Positions 45,999 through 56,666 of a stretch of DNA of 64,000 nt are shown here, in pieces. How positions within the stretch are numbered: the first letter of the stretch is position 1; each line of letters opens with the position of its first letter. The position numbers were made by a program, and so were the translations under genes. Source of the DNA: Bifidobacterium choloepi (GTDB lineage Bacteria; Actinomycetota; Actinomycetes; Actinomycetales; Bifidobacteriaceae); NCBI RefSeq assembly GCF_010667615.1, contig NZ_VYSG01000002.1, positions 1 through 64,000 of the forward strand. The letters run 5' to 3'. The notes under the pieces were generated by a model. That model did not search any database. It worked only from the letters and a program-made list of their open reading frames with translations, and had not been told where the DNA came from.

Positions 45999-46337
45999 GC
46001 TCTCTTGTTCTCCTGTTAGACGAGCTCCCGGACGAGCCTCCGGGCGTTCCGGCACCCGGAGTGTAAACCTGTCCAATGTAGCTCGGGGACCCTACGAATC
46101 GTTCCAAGAAAACATTCAGGAAAAACGCAGGAGTCCCGGAAATCCGCGGCAAACTCCAGTGACTGGCATTCGCTGGATTTTTTGTGAGCCCGGGTATCAT
46201 TCTGGGCGTTGTGGGGTAGAGTGGTGACAAGTGCGCCGGCGGCGACGATTCGTCCGGCATGCCCGGCCCGAACCCTCACGCACGCCGCCGGAACAAACCG
46301 AAAGCCTTTTCCGCAACGAACGACAGAACAAAGGACC
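45999..46337. promoter_or_regulatory. Divergent helD-rsmH promoter region
   Basis: No gene is seen in 339 bp. A -10-like TAGAGT at 46217-46222 could drive the dcw cluster with a leader of about 110 nt. GAATCGT (46096) and ACGATTC (46245) occur in opposite orientation. No mraZ gene or box cluster is visible, although mraZ often heads this operon. Confidence 0.35.
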
Positions 46338-47423
46338 ATGACAGACTTCTCCACCATCCACCAGCCCGTGTTGCTCGAGCAGTGCGTCGACCTCGTCGCG
46401 CCGGCGCTCGCGGCCGACGGCAGCGTCGCCGTCGACTGCACGCTCGGCCTGGCCGGCCACACGACGGCGTTCCTCAAGGCGGCGCCGCGCGCGACCGTCA
46501 TCGGCATCGACCGCGATGCCGAGGCGCTGGCGATGGCCACGGCACGCGTGGAGCAGGAGGGGCTGGCCGACCGGTTCGTGCCGGTGCACGCGGCGTTCGA
46601 CGAATTCGCCGACGTGCTCGCCGACCGCGGCATCGACGGCGTCGACGCCGTCTTCATGGACCTCGGCCTGTCGAGCCTGCAGATCGACGAGACCGAGCGC
46701 GGCTTCTCCTATTCGCACGACGCGCCGCTCGACATGCGCATGGACGTCTCGCAGCCGCTGACGGCCGCCGCCGTCCTCGCGACCTACGCCGAGGGCGATC
46801 TGCTGCGCATCTTCAGGGAGTATGGCGAGGAACGATTCTCGCGCCAGATCGCCCGCGAGATCGTGCGCCGGCGCGACCGCGAGCCGATCGAGACGTCCGC
46901 GCAGCTCAACGAACTCGTCGACCGTGTCGTCCCGGCCGCCCACCGCGCGTCCGGTAACCCGGCCAAGCGCGTGTTCCAGGCGCTGCGCATCGAGGTCAAC
47001 GGCGAGCTCGACAAGCTCGCGCACACGCTGCCGCAGATCGCCAACCGGCTCAACGTCGGCGGCCGGCTCGTCGTCGAGAGCTACCACTCGCTCGAGGACA
47101 AGACCGTCAAGTCGTTCATGAACTTCGGCCTGCACGCCGATGTCCCGGCCGGCATGCCGGTCGTGCCGCCGGACATGCAGCCGTTCTTCCGCGAGCTCAC
47201 GCGCGGTGCCGTCAAGGCCGGCCCCGACGAGATCGAGCGCAACCCGCGGTCGGCGTCGGTGCGCCTGCGCGGCGTGGAACTGACGCGTCCGCTGCCCGGG
47301 CGCTGGCGCCGCTCGTTCGACCGGATGGCCGCCGGGCTGCCCGCCGACGGCCAGCCGCATGGTCGCCAGTCGCAGGGTCGCCGCCAGTCGCAGGGCCGTC
47401 GCCAGAAACCAAGGAGGGGATAG
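46338..47423 (+). CDS. rsmH: 16S rRNA (cytosine1402-N4)-methyltransferase RsmH (MraW)
   Basis: 361 aa. It has HQPVLLEQCVDLV at the start, the SAM site DCTLGLAGHT, MDLGLSSLQID, LDMRMD, and ESYHSLEDKTVK. It methylates C1402 of 16S rRNA and conventionally opens the dcw cluster. ATG 46338 has AAAGGA close upstream. The tail is basic and repetitive (HGRQSQGRRQSQGRR). Confidence 0.95.
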   Translation: MTDFSTIHQPVLLEQCVDLVAPALAADGSVAVDCTLGLAGHTTAFLKAAPRATVIGIDRDAEALAMATARVEQEGLADRFVPVHAAFDEFADVLADRGIDGVDAVFMDLGLSSLQIDETERGFSYSHDAPLDMRMDVSQPLTAAAVLATYAEGDLLRIFREYGEERFSRQIAREIVRRRDREPIETSAQLNELVDRVVPAAHRASGNPAKRVFQALRIEVNGELDKLAHTLPQIANRLNVGGRLVVESYHSLEDKTVKSFMNFGLHADVPAGMPVVPPDMQPFFRELTRGAVKAGPDEIERNPRSASVRLRGVELTRPLPGRWRRSFDRMAAGLPADGQPHGRQSQGRRQSQGRRQKPRRG

Positions 47424-47425
47424 TC

Positions 47426-48034
47426 ATGGCATCGGCAAGGCATCCCGGTTCCGCCTCGTCCGCGCGCCTGTCCGCGCGGCGCACGTCCCACGTGCGCGCA
47501 AGCGATGCCAGCCGGCGTGACGGCCAGTCGCCCGCCGGCGGCCGCGCCTCGCGTCCGGGCACGAAGCGTCCCGAACTGCGCGTCGTCGACAACTCGAAGG
47601 CGAAGCGCGCTTCCGAGGGCCTCAACAGCCTGTGGCGCTGGACGAAGACGCGCACGTCGCCGATGATGCACATCGTCGTCGCCGTCGTCTTCCTCGTCGC
47701 CAGCATGCTCGGCTCGCTGGCCCTGCGCACGCAGATGATCGAGAACTCGTTCGAATCGTCCGAAATCCAGGCGAACATCACGACGCTGACGCAGGACGTC
47801 GAGGACGACCAGGCCAAGCTCGACGAACTCGAGGCGCAGCTGCCGCAGAAAGCCGAAGACCTGAAGATGCAGCCGGCCACGAGCTCGGTGACGATCGACC
47901 TGCAGGGCTACCAGCCGACCGACGACTCGTCGTCCTCGTCGGACAGTTCGTCCTCCTCGTCGGCCTCGCCGTCGGCGTCCGCCTCCTCCTCTTCCTCCGC
48001 GACTTCGTCCGCCGACGGGAGCACCGCCCAATGA
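47426..48034 (+). CDS. ftsL: FtsL-like divisome protein
   Basis: 202 aa, identified by position (rsmH-ftsL-ftsI) and topology rather than sequence. A basic N-terminal 75 residues precede a membrane span (about 81-98, MHIVVAVVFLVASMLGSLAL), a short coiled coil (NITTLTQDVEDDQAKLDELEAQ), and a Ser-rich tail ending ADGSTAQ. FtsL bridges FtsB/FtsQ and FtsW/FtsI. AAGGAGGGG lies upstream of ATG 47426. The stop overlaps the ftsI start (ATGA). Confidence 0.8.
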   Translation: MASARHPGSASSARLSARRTSHVRASDASRRDGQSPAGGRASRPGTKRPELRVVDNSKAKRASEGLNSLWRWTKTRTSPMMHIVVAVVFLVASMLGSLALRTQMIENSFESSEIQANITTLTQDVEDDQAKLDELEAQLPQKAEDLKMQPATSSVTIDLQGYQPTDDSSSSSDSSSSSSASPSASASSSSSATSSADGSTAQ

Positions 48035-49824
48035 AGCGACTGAAATTCCTCAGGTCCGGCAAGCACGGCCAGCTGTTCAACCGCACGCTCGCCGTCGGCG
48101 TCGTGCTCGCGCTGATGGCCGTCGCCTGCTTCGGCCAGCTCATCAACGTCCAGATCATCCAGGGCACCGAATACGCGCAGGCCGCCACCGACAGCCGCAC
48201 GCTGACCGTCACCGTCAGCGCCAAGCGCGGCAAGATCACCGACGTCAACGGCGTCGTGCTCGCGCAGAGCGTCGAGCGCTACACGATCATCGGCAACCCG
48301 ACGGCCGCCCAGGAATTCACGCCGACGAGCTGCTCGAAGAGCTCGACGTGCCAGTCGCTCGACGGCAAGGACCTGACGACGACCGGCGCCGCCGCCGTCG
48401 CGCAGCTGCTCGCGCCGCTGCTTGACATGGACGCGACGACGATCGGCGGCATGCTCTCCGGCACCGGCCAGTACGTCGTCCTCGCCAAGGACGTCACGCC
48501 GGAAGTCAAGCGCAAGATCGACGACCTCAACCTCGGCGGCATCGTCTACGGCGAGCTGTCGAACGAACGCCTGTACTCGAACGGCACGCTGATGGGCGCG
48601 CTGCTTGGCGGCGTCGACGCCGACGGCAACGGCGTCGCCGGCCTCGAGCAGCTCGAGAACTCGGTGCTCACCGGCACCGACGGCTACGAGACGTACCAGC
48701 AGGGCCTGTACGGCGAGGAGATCCCCGGCACGCTGACCGACTCGAAGGCCGCCGTCGACGGCTCCGACGTCACGCTGACGATCGACCGCGACGTGCAGTG
48801 GCGCGTGGAGCAGATCCTGCAGAACGCGAAGACGACGTACAATGCCGCCTGGGGCATCGCCGTCGTCCAGGACGTCGAGACCGGGGAAATCCGCGCGCTC
48901 GCCGACACCGACTCGATCGAGGCCGGCTCCGATGACGCCAAGCTCAACGTCGCCAAGTCGGTCTCCGAGACGTTCGAGCCCGGCTCGATCGGCAAGGTGT
49001 TCACGATGTCCGGCCTCATCCAGGAAGGCCTGCACAAGATGAGCGACAAGTTCACCGTGCCGAACACGCTGACGCTCGACGGCCAGACCTACAAGGACGC
49101 CGAGGAACACGCGACCGGCCAGTGGACGCTCGCCGGCATCCTCGAGCAGTCGTCGAACGTCGGCACCATCCTCGCGTCCTCCGACTACACCGACGAGGAA
49201 CGCTACGAATACCTGACGAAGTTCGGCATCGGCCAGAAGTCGGGCCTCGAGCTGCCCGGCGAAAGCCAGGGCGTGCTCGGCACGGCCGACAGCTGGGACG
49301 GCCGCACGCGCAACACGATCCTGTTCGGCCAGGGCTACTCGACGAACGCACTGCAGCTGACGAACGCGATCGCCGTCATCGCGAACGGCGGCGTCAAGAC
49401 GAGCCAGAAGATCGTCAAGTCGACGACGAGCGCCGACGGCCACGTCACCGAGACGGCGTCCGGCAGTTCGACGAGGGTCGTCGACGAGGACACGGCCAAG
49501 CAGGTCATGAACGCGATGGAGTCGGTCGCCGAGCACTACGAGAAGTTCGCCGGCGTCACCGGCTACCGCGTGGCCGCGAAGTCCGGCACCGCCGAGGTCG
49601 CCGGCTCCGACGGCACGCTGTCGAGCATCATCTCCGACTACACGGCGATCATTCCGGCCGACAACCCGAAGTTCGTCGTCACCGTCGTCCTCAAGGATCC
49701 GGAAGGCAGCTACGGCGGCCTGACCGCGGGCCCGGTGTTCGCCGAGATCGGCACGTTCCTGATGCAGAAGTATTCGGTGCCGACGTCGAGCAAGCGAACC
49801 GACGCCATCCCGACGGAGTGGTAA
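48031..49824 (+). CDS. ftsI: Peptidoglycan transpeptidase FtsI (class B PBP)
   Basis: 597 aa. An N-terminal membrane anchor (residues about 17-37) is followed by the pedestal domain (AKRGKITDVNGVVLA) and the transpeptidase domain with all three active-site motifs: S319-I-G-K322 (EPGSIGK), S374-S-N376, and K517-S-G-T. It crosslinks septal peptidoglycan with FtsW. A Cys pair (TSCSKSSTC) sits in an extracellular loop near residue 95. Translationally coupled to ftsL. Confidence 0.95.
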   Translation: MKRLKFLRSGKHGQLFNRTLAVGVVLALMAVACFGQLINVQIIQGTEYAQAATDSRTLTVTVSAKRGKITDVNGVVLAQSVERYTIIGNPTAAQEFTPTSCSKSSTCQSLDGKDLTTTGAAAVAQLLAPLLDMDATTIGGMLSGTGQYVVLAKDVTPEVKRKIDDLNLGGIVYGELSNERLYSNGTLMGALLGGVDADGNGVAGLEQLENSVLTGTDGYETYQQGLYGEEIPGTLTDSKAAVDGSDVTLTIDRDVQWRVEQILQNAKTTYNAAWGIAVVQDVETGEIRALADTDSIEAGSDDAKLNVAKSVSETFEPGSIGKVFTMSGLIQEGLHKMSDKFTVPNTLTLDGQTYKDAEEHATGQWTLAGILEQSSNVGTILASSDYTDEERYEYLTKFGIGQKSGLELPGESQGVLGTADSWDGRTRNTILFGQGYSTNALQLTNAIAVIANGGVKTSQKIVKSTTSADGHVTETASGSSTRVVDEDTAKQVMNAMESVAEHYEKFAGVTGYRVAAKSGTAEVAGSDGTLSSIISDYTAIIPADNPKFVVTVVLKDPEGSYGGLTAGPVFAEIGTFLMQKYSVPTSSKRTDAIPTEW

Positions 49825-49911
49825 AGCAGACGGAAGCACACTGGGCATGCAAGTGACACAGACATCGGCAAGGCGCCGTCCCGACGGGACGGCCGGAAGG
49901 GAAGGCGCGCG

Positions 49912-50793
49912 ATGAGTTCGATCAGCGAGGCGATCTCGCAGCGGATGACGCTCGGCTATCTGACCGAACGGTACGGCTTCGACCTCGTGCCGCCGTTCGC
50001 GGCGAACGTGACGATCACGTCGCTCGCGAACGACCTCGACTCGGTGACGCCGGGCAGCCTGTACATTCCCGGCGCGACGGTCGCGGCCGGCGCCGTCTCG
50101 CAGGCCGCGCAGCGCGGCGCCTACGCGGCGCTGCTGCCGCACGCGATGAAATCGGTGCTGCCGGAGCCGGAGATTCCGGTGCTGTTCGCCGAGCCGACGG
50201 CGCAGCAGCTCGGCAAGCTCGCCGCCGACATCGCCGGCGCGCCGTCGGAAACGCTGGCGATCTTCGCCGTCGTCGGCACCGACCGGCAGACGATCGGCGC
50301 CGACGTGCAGATGCTCGCGCAGTTCCTGCACATGCTCGGCAATCCGGTCGGCGTGCTCAACGCGAACGATTCGTCCTCGCTCGAGCGGTTCCTCGACCTC
50401 GAGTATCCGGTCGACATCCTCACCGTCCAGCGCGTGCTGTCGGTGTGCGCCGAGGACGGCGCCGCCGCCGTCATCATCGCGATGGACGACGCGACACTGC
50501 AGCCCGACGCGCTGCAGTCGGTCGCCGTCGACGTCGTTGGCTGCGACGGCGTGACCGGCCCGGCCGACGGCGAGGCGCTCGTCGACGGGACCTGCGAACG
50601 CTACGGCTGTCCGGTCGACCGCAACACGCACGTCGTGTTCCGCACCGAGGAATCCGACGCGCTCGCCGTCCAGGCCGACGTCGAACGCGACGAGATCCGG
50701 CCGCTGTCGCTGGCGATCTCGTGCGTGCTCGCGGCCGGCGTGCGCAAGAACAGCATCAGGAGCGCGCTGAGGGTGAGCCGCGAACTGCACTGA
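49912..50793 (+). CDS. Mur ligase-like protein with degenerate P-loop (MurE-like N-terminal part)
   Basis: 293 aa in the position where murE normally lies (after ftsI, before murF). The N-terminal 110 residues resemble the UDP-sugar-binding domain of MurE/MurF (ITSLANDLDSVTPGSLYIP, AAQRGAYAALLP). The ATP-binding motif expected as GTNGKT is GTDRQTI (residues 122-128), lacking the essential Lys, and the C-terminal ligase domain is missing. Catalysis is therefore unlikely; a scaffolding or regulatory role, or decay, are the options. The frame is fully open with normal codon bias and a good GGAAGG site, so it appears maintained. A working MurE must be elsewhere. Confidence 0.75.
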   Translation: MSSISEAISQRMTLGYLTERYGFDLVPPFAANVTITSLANDLDSVTPGSLYIPGATVAAGAVSQAAQRGAYAALLPHAMKSVLPEPEIPVLFAEPTAQQLGKLAADIAGAPSETLAIFAVVGTDRQTIGADVQMLAQFLHMLGNPVGVLNANDSSSLERFLDLEYPVDILTVQRVLSVCAEDGAAAVIIAMDDATLQPDALQSVAVDVVGCDGVTGPADGEALVDGTCERYGCPVDRNTHVVFRTEESDALAVQADVERDEIRPLSLAISCVLAAGVRKNSIRSALRVSRELH

Positions 50794-50868
50794 CAGGCCA
50801 GGGGAGGGGCCCGGGGCGCGAATCGTGCCCGCGACGGCCGACGATGCCAATTTTTCCGTGAATATCCA

Positions 50869-52554
50869 ATGAACTACAGAACCGATGGACCAATGGAACA
50901 ACCGATGCATACCGCAACCGACGAGAACGCCGCGACTGCCGCGACGATGATGCCGATGACGCTGGCCGAAGTCGCCGAGGCGACCGGAGGCCGGCTTGTC
51001 GGCGCGCCCGCGACCGACGAGGCCGTCGCGCTGCACGTGACGACCGACTCGCGCGACGTCGTGCCGGGCACTGTCTTCGTCGCGATCGCCGGCGAGCACG
51101 TCGACGGCCACGACTACGTCGCCCGTGCCGCCGGACTCGGCGCCGTCGCCGCGATCGTCGACCACGAAGTCGCGCCTGGTGACGTCGACGGCCAGGCGGC
51201 CGCGCCGATCGCGCAGGTCGTCGTCGACGACACCGTCGACGCGCTCGGCCGCCTCGCCCGCCACAACATCGACCGCCGCCGCGCGCTGGCCGCCGCCTCT
51301 GTCGACGCCGACGGCGAGGAAAGCCGCCCGTTCGCCGTCATCGGCATCACCGGCTCGGTCGGCAAGACGACGACGAAGGACCTGCTGAACGCGCTGCTGT
51401 CCAGGGCGGGGGAGACGGTCGCGCCGGTCGGATCGTTCAACAACGAGATCGGCATGCCGCTGACGGCGCTCAAGGTCGGCCCGACCACCCGCTTCCTCGT
51501 CTCCGAAATGGGCGCGAGCCACGTCGGCGAGATCGCGAGGCTGACCGGCATCGCCGCCCCCGACGTCGCCGTCGTGCTGAAAGTCGGCAACGCCCACCTT
51601 GGCGAGTTCGGCTCGGTCGAGCGCATCGCCGAGGCGAAGTCGGAAATCGTGCGCGGCGAGCGGCCCGACGGCGTGACGATCCTCAACGCCGATGACGGCC
51701 ACGTCGCCGCGATGGCGGAGCTCGCGCCGTCGTTCGTCAAGTGGTTCGGCGTCGAGCACGCCGCCGACCACGACGACTATTTCTCCGCCGACCACATCGC
51801 GCTCGACCCGCTCGGCCGGCCGGTCTTCACGATCCGCATGGCCGACGGCGCCTACGAGACGCTGACGCTCGGCATCCCCGGCCGCCACAACGTCATGAAC
51901 GTGCTTGCCGCCGCATCGGTCGCCTCGTACTTCGGCATGGGCCTGAAGGAAATTGTCGACGTGCTCGCGTCGGTCAGCCACATCAGCCCGCACCGCATGG
52001 CCGTCAGCGACGTGACGATCGGCGACGATTCGCACGATGCCGCCGATGCCGCCGACGAAGCCGTCCCGGCGACGAGCTTCACGCTGATCGACGACTCGTT
52101 CAACGCCAACCCCGACTCGATGAGGGCCGGCATCGACGGCCTCGTCGCCTGGAGGGCCGACGAGGACGCCGACGGGACCGAAGTCGCCGGCCGCCCGTAC
52201 CGCATCGCCGTCCTCGGCGCCATGCTCGAGCTCGGCGGCGACGAGGAGCGGCTGCACCGCACGATCGGCGAGTACGTCGCCGGCAGCGGCGTCGACGCCG
52301 TCATTTCCGTCGGCGGCGCCACCGACGTCCACCTCGACAGGCTGGCCGGCGCGCTCGCCGACGGCGCGACCGCCGCCGCGAAGGAAGCCGGCGCCAGCCT
52401 GCCCGTCTACTGGGAGCACGGCCCCGCCGGCGTCGACGCCCGCATCGCCGAGCTGGCCGCCGCCAACCCCGGCCGCGACGTCATCGTGCTGCTCAAGGGG
52501 TCGCACGCCTCCGGACTGAGCGCGCTCGCCGAGCAGTGGGCGCCCGCCAGGTAG
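50869..52554 (+). CDS. murF: UDP-N-acetylmuramoyl-tripeptide-D-alanyl-D-alanine ligase
   Basis: 561 aa. The P-loop GITGSVGKTTTKDLLN lies near residue 158, with SFNNEIGMPLTAL, the carbamylated-Lys region, NVLAAASVA, and DDSFNANPDSM. It adds D-Ala-D-Ala to the muropeptide precursor. Start ATG 50869 has no clear ribosome-binding site; later ATGs at 50893 and 50905 are possible. An inserted Asp/Ala-rich loop (GDDSHDAADAADEA) is encoded around an ACGATTC motif (52025). Confidence 0.95.
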   Translation: MNYRTDGPMEQPMHTATDENAATAATMMPMTLAEVAEATGGRLVGAPATDEAVALHVTTDSRDVVPGTVFVAIAGEHVDGHDYVARAAGLGAVAAIVDHEVAPGDVDGQAAAPIAQVVVDDTVDALGRLARHNIDRRRALAAASVDADGEESRPFAVIGITGSVGKTTTKDLLNALLSRAGETVAPVGSFNNEIGMPLTALKVGPTTRFLVSEMGASHVGEIARLTGIAAPDVAVVLKVGNAHLGEFGSVERIAEAKSEIVRGERPDGVTILNADDGHVAAMAELAPSFVKWFGVEHAADHDDYFSADHIALDPLGRPVFTIRMADGAYETLTLGIPGRHNVMNVLAAASVASYFGMGLKEIVDVLASVSHISPHRMAVSDVTIGDDSHDAADAADEAVPATSFTLIDDSFNANPDSMRAGIDGLVAWRADEDADGTEVAGRPYRIAVLGAMLELGGDEERLHRTIGEYVAGSGVDAVISVGGATDVHLDRLAGALADGATAAAKEAGASLPVYWEHGPAGVDARIAELAAANPGRDVIVLLKGSHASGLSALAEQWAPAR

Positions 52555-52674
52555 GCCCCCGATGATGCCCGCCGCGCCCGAGGACGCGACGGGCATGTAC
52601 TCTGAATACCTGAAAGTCCGAATACCCGAACACCCAAGTTGCACACCGCACCGGAAGAAACGGAGAATGGAAAG

Positions 52675-53781
52675 GTGATTGCACTTATCATTGGCCTGCT
52701 GGTCTCGCTGATCATCACGATGGTCGGCACGCCGTTGCTCATCCGGCTGGTCCACAAGCTCAACTACGGCCAGTACATCCGGCAGGACGGCCCGCAGTCG
52801 CACCAGGTCAAGCGCGGCACGCCGACGCTCGGCGGCGTCGTCATCGTGCTCGCCACCGTCATCGGCTGGGGAGCGTCGGCGCTCTACCGGTACTGCTCGA
52901 CCGGCACCACGCCGAGCTGGGCGGCCGTGCTCGTGCTGTTCGCGATGGTCTCGATGGGCGTGCTCGGCTTCATCGACGACTTCGCGAAGGTCCGCAAGAA
53001 GCAGAACGAGGGCCTCACCGTCCACGGCAAGTTCATCGGCCAGTTCATCTTCGCGACCGTCTTCGCCGTGCTGCTGCTCCTGCTGCCCGCCAAGAACGGC
53101 AAGCCGACCGCGCAGGCCGGCATGAGCTTCATCGAGACGCCGTTCATCTCGTTCGAATTCGCCGGCAGGTTCCTCGCGATCGTGCTGTTCGTCATCTGGG
53201 TGAACTTGCTGATGGCCGCGTGGACGAACGCCGTCAACCTGTCCGACGGCCTCGACGGCCTGTGCGCGGGCTCGTCGATGATCGCGTTCACCGGCTATGC
53301 CGCCATCGCGTTCTGGGAAAGCTACCACGTCGCCGGCGCCAACAACTCCGGCTTCTCCTACAACGTCTCCGACCCGCTCGATCTCTCCGTCATCGCGCTA
53401 TGCGCGGCGATCGCCTGCCTCGGGTTCCTCTGGTACAACTGCAACCCGGCGACGATCTTCATGGGCGACACCGGCTCGCTCGCGCTCGGCGGCCTGTTCG
53501 CGGCGCTGTCGATCGTCACGCACACCGAATTCCTCGCCATCATCGTCGGCGGCCTGTTCGTCATCGAGGCGATGAGCGACGTCATCCAGGTCGGCTGCTT
53601 CAAGGCCACGCACAAGCGCGTCTTCAAGATGGCGCCGATCCACCACCACTTCGAGCTCAAGGGCTGGTCCGAAGGCAAGGTCGTCGTCCGCTTCTGGATG
53701 ATCGAGCTGATGTTCGTCATCATCGGCCTCGTCATCTTCTACGGCGACTGGCTCAGCCGGTCCGGCCTGTGGAACGGATGA
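52675..53781 (+). CDS. mraY: Phospho-N-acetylmuramoyl-pentapeptide transferase MraY
   Basis: 368 aa membrane enzyme making lipid I from UDP-MurNAc-pentapeptide and undecaprenyl phosphate. About ten hydrophobic segments; signature motifs KRGTPTLGG, the Asp pair in [30 protein letters not shown], and IHHHFE. GTG 52675 follows GGAGAA; the frame's TTG 52639 is rejected. Confidence 0.95.
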   Translation: MIALIIGLLVSLIITMVGTPLLIRLVHKLNYGQYIRQDGPQSHQVKRGTPTLGGVVIVLATVIGWGASALYRYCSTGTTPSWAAVLVLFAMVSMGVLGFIDDFAKVRKKQNEGLTVHGKFIGQFIFATVFAVLLLLLPAKNGKPTAQAGMSFIETPFISFEFAGRFLAIVLFVIWVNLLMAAWTNAVNLSDGLDGLCAGSSMIAFTGYAAIAFWESYHVAGANNSGFSYNVSDPLDLSVIALCAAIACLGFLWYNCNPATIFMGDTGSLALGGLFAALSIVTHTEFLAIIVGGLFVIEAMSDVIQVGCFKATHKRVFKMAPIHHHFELKGWSEGKVVVRFWMIELMFVIIGLVIFYGDWLSRSGLWNG

Positions 53782-53816
53782 TTTTTCCAACACAAAGTGA
53801 GAAAGAAGCAATAACG

Positions 53817-55337
53817 ATGGACGTTGAAGGCAAGAAGGTCATCGTTGCCGGCCTCGGCATTTCGGGGCGCAACATGGTCGAGATCCTGCGAGGACGCGGG
53901 GCCGACGTGACCGGCGTCGACGAGAAGAAGGAGGACGCCGACCTCAAGTCGTTCGACGGGATCGACTGGAACGACGTCGACCTGCTGTGCGTCTCCCCGG
54001 TCTTCCCGCCGTCCACGCCGTTCATCCTCGCCGCCCAGGCGGCCGGCGTGCCCGTCTGGTCCGAAGTCGAGCTGGCCTGGCGCCTGCGCGCCGACAGCGG
54101 CCGCACCGGCGAACCGGCGCCGTGGATCGGCATCACCGGCACGAACGGCAAGACGAGCACCACCGAAATGACGTCGGCCATGCTCGAGGCCTGCGGACTC
54201 AAGGCCCCGGCCGTCGGCAACATCGGCGTCTCCGTCTCGCACGCCGCCGTCGACCCGGCCAACGCCGTGCTGTGCGTCGAGCTCAGCTCGTTCCAGCTGC
54301 ACTTCACCGACTCGCTCGCGCTGACCAGCGCCGCGATCACCAACATCGCCGCCGACCACCTCGACTGGCACGGCGGCATCGAGAACTACGCGCACGACAA
54401 GGCCAAGGTCTACCACCGCGCCCGCTCCGTCGTCGTCTACAACGCCCAGGACCGGCGCGTCACGGCGCTCGCCGACCAGGCCGCCACGGGCACCGTCAAT
54501 GACGTCGAGGCGCTGCGCGTCGGCTTCACGCTCGCCGCGCCGCGCGACGGCGAGATCGGCGTCGCCGACGGATGGATCGTCGACAGGAGCGGCCTCGCCG
54601 GCGGCGTCCCCGGCGAGCCGAACCGACTCGCCCCCGTCACCGACTTCGTCCACCTCGCCGAGCCGGACGGCACGATCTACCCCCACCTGCTCGCCGACGC
54701 GATGACGGCGCTCGCGCTCGTCCTCGGCCTCAAGCGCGCCGCCGACCTCGAAGTCGCCGCCGGCGTGCCCGGCGCCGAACTGCTACCCGGCGTCTCCGTC
54801 GACGTCGAGACGGCGCTCGCCGCGCTCAAGCGGTTCGCGCCCGGCGGCCACCGCATCCAGAAGGTCGCCGAGCTCGCGACCGGCGACGGCACGATCCGCT
54901 TCATCGACGATTCGAAGGCGACGAACGCCCACGCCGCGAAGGCCAGCCTGTCGAGCTTCGGTCCCAAGCAGGTCGTCTGGATCGCCGGAGGCCTGGCGAA
55001 GGGCGCCCGCTTCGAGCACCTCGTCGACGACATGAAGTCGGTCGTCAAGGCCGCCGTCGTCATCGGCCGCGACCAGCACGAAATGACCGAGGCGCTCGCC
55101 TCGCAGGCGCCGGAAATCCCGGTGACCGTCATCGACCCGACCATCGCCGACGACGATCCGTCCGCCGACATCATGGCCCTCGCCGTCGAGGCCGCCGGCC
55201 AGTACGCCGAACCCGGCGACGTCGTGCTGGAAGCGCCGGCATGCGCGTCGATGGACCAGTTCGTCTCCTACGCCGATCGCGGCGACCGCTTCGCCGCGGC
55301 GGCACGACGCTGGGTGGAGGAACGGCAGCATGCCTAG
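53817..55337 (+). CDS. murD: UDP-N-acetylmuramoyl-L-alanine--D-glutamate ligase
   Basis: 506 aa. N-terminal Rossmann motif [11 protein letters not shown]-loop [14 protein letters not shown] near residue 105, [13 protein letters not shown], and [10 protein letters not shown] in the C-terminal domain. It adds D-Glu to UDP-MurNAc-L-Ala. An in-frame ATG at 53778 overlaps the mraY stop (ATGA) and would couple translation; it adds 13 residues. The end overlaps ftsW by 8 nt. Confidence 0.95.
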   Translation: MDVEGKKVIVAGLGISGRNMVEILRGRGADVTGVDEKKEDADLKSFDGIDWNDVDLLCVSPVFPPSTPFILAAQAAGVPVWSEVELAWRLRADSGRTGEPAPWIGITGTNGKTSTTEMTSAMLEACGLKAPAVGNIGVSVSHAAVDPANAVLCVELSSFQLHFTDSLALTSAAITNIAADHLDWHGGIENYAHDKAKVYHRARSVVVYNAQDRRVTALADQAATGTVNDVEALRVGFTLAAPRDGEIGVADGWIVDRSGLAGGVPGEPNRLAPVTDFVHLAEPDGTIYPHLLADAMTALALVLGLKRAADLEVAAGVPGAELLPGVSVDVETALAALKRFAPGGHRIQKVAELATGDGTIRFIDDSKATNAHAAKASLSSFGPKQVVWIAGGLAKGARFEHLVDDMKSVVKAAVVIGRDQHEMTEALASQAPEIPVTVIDPTIADDDPSADIMALAVEAAGQYAEPGDVVLEAPACASMDQFVSYADRGDRFAAAARRWVEERQHA

Positions 55338-56610
55338 GAGAACCGTGTCCGGCACCGGCGCCGGCGACCAGGCCGGGACAGGGAAGCCACGGACGTCACG
55401 CACGACGCCCGCGCAGGCTTCCGCGTCGCCGTCGTCGCCGTCGCCGGTCGCCGAATACGGCGGCTGGCGCATGCTGCTCAACCCGCTGTGGTGCTACCAC
55501 GGCTTCCGCGTCAGCGTCCTCGTGCTCACGGTGTTCGGCGTCGTCATGGTCTTCTCCAGCTCGGCCGCCTCGAACGTCGCGAGCGGCCTGTCGCCGTGGG
55601 CGACCGGCCTTAACCAGTCGATCTTCTGCGTCATCGGCCTCGTCGTGGCGTTGATTGCCATGCACGTGCCGTACCGCGTCTACGACCGATTCTCGGTGCC
55701 GATCATGCTGATCGCGATCTTCATGCAGTTCCTGACGCGCACGCCGCTCGGCGTCGAGGTCAACGGCAACCGCAGCTGGATCAGCATCGCCGGCATCACG
55801 ATCCAGCCGGCCGAAATCCTCAAGCTCGCCGTCTGCATGTGGCTGCCCGGCGCCATGCTGCACGCCGCCAAGGTGTACGCCGAACGCACCGAGCGCAAGT
55901 GGCTCGCCTACGCGATGCCGCTCGGCATCTACGCGGCCGCGCTGCTCGGCGTCCTCGTCGGCAAGGACCTCGGCACCGCGCTGATCATCATCGGCATCGG
56001 CGTCGTCGGCTTCCTCGTCGGCGGCTTCCCGCTCAAGTGGATGCTGGCCGCCGGCGGCGTGCTCGCGCTCGGCGTCCTCGTCCTCGTTCTTGTCAGCCCG
56101 AACCGCCTGAGCCGCATCACGGCCGCCTACCAGACCTGTTCGGCCGAGGACATCCAGGGTGTCTGCTATCAGGCCACGCATGCGAAATACGCGATCGCGT
56201 CGGGCGGCCTGCTCGGCGTCGGCATCGGCAACTCGCGCGAGAAGTGGAGCTACCTGCCGGAAGCGCACAACGACTTCATCTACGCGATCATCGGCGAGGA
56301 AACCGGCTTCGTCGGCGCATTCGCCGTGCTGCTGCTGTTCGTCATCGTCGGCTGGTGCATGCTCGTCATCGCCACGAAGATGCACAACCGCTACGTCTCG
56401 ATGGTGCTCATCCTGCTGACGACGTGGATCTGCGGCCAGGCGTTCATCAACATCGGCGTCGTCGTCGGCCTGTTGCCGGTCATGGGCGTGCCGATGCCGT
56501 TCGTCTCCGCGGGCGGATCGTCGCTCGTCATGTGCCTGCTCGGCGCCGGCGTCGCCGACAGCATGATGAGGGCCCAACCCGAAGTCCGCGCCGAACGCAA
56601 CAAGCTGTAG
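55330..56610 (+). CDS. ftsW: Septal peptidoglycan glycosyltransferase FtsW (SEDS family)
   Basis: 426 aa. A hydrophilic Ser/Pro/Ala-rich N-terminal 45 residues precede about ten membrane spans. SEDS motifs: [43 protein letters not shown], and [19 protein letters not shown] near the C-terminus. It polymerises lipid II with FtsI at the septum. The start overlaps the end of murD. Confidence 0.95.
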   Translation: MPRRTVSGTGAGDQAGTGKPRTSRTTPAQASASPSSPSPVAEYGGWRMLLNPLWCYHGFRVSVLVLTVFGVVMVFSSSAASNVASGLSPWATGLNQSIFCVIGLVVALIAMHVPYRVYDRFSVPIMLIAIFMQFLTRTPLGVEVNGNRSWISIAGITIQPAEILKLAVCMWLPGAMLHAAKVYAERTERKWLAYAMPLGIYAAALLGVLVGKDLGTALIIIGIGVVGFLVGGFPLKWMLAAGGVLALGVLVLVLVSPNRLSRITAAYQTCSAEDIQGVCYQATHAKYAIASGGLLGVGIGNSREKWSYLPEAHNDFIYAIIGEETGFVGAFAVLLLFVIVGWCMLVIATKMHNRYVSMVLILLTTWICGQAFINIGVVVGLLPVMGVPMPFVSAGGSSLVMCLLGAGVADSMMRAQPEVRAERNKL

Positions 56611-56666
56611 CAATCCGCCAAAACCCGCGGGAATCGTACCATCATTGGCGTAGGCTGGGGGTCATT

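Noticed and set aside
49912..50793. Functional murE
   Set aside because: The P-loop lysine and the C-terminal ligase domain are missing, so it is annotated only as Mur-like.
47908..53328. 1806-codon minus-strand frame across ftsI to mraY
   Set aside because: It spans five confirmed genes on the other strand, and its composition follows from their codon bias.
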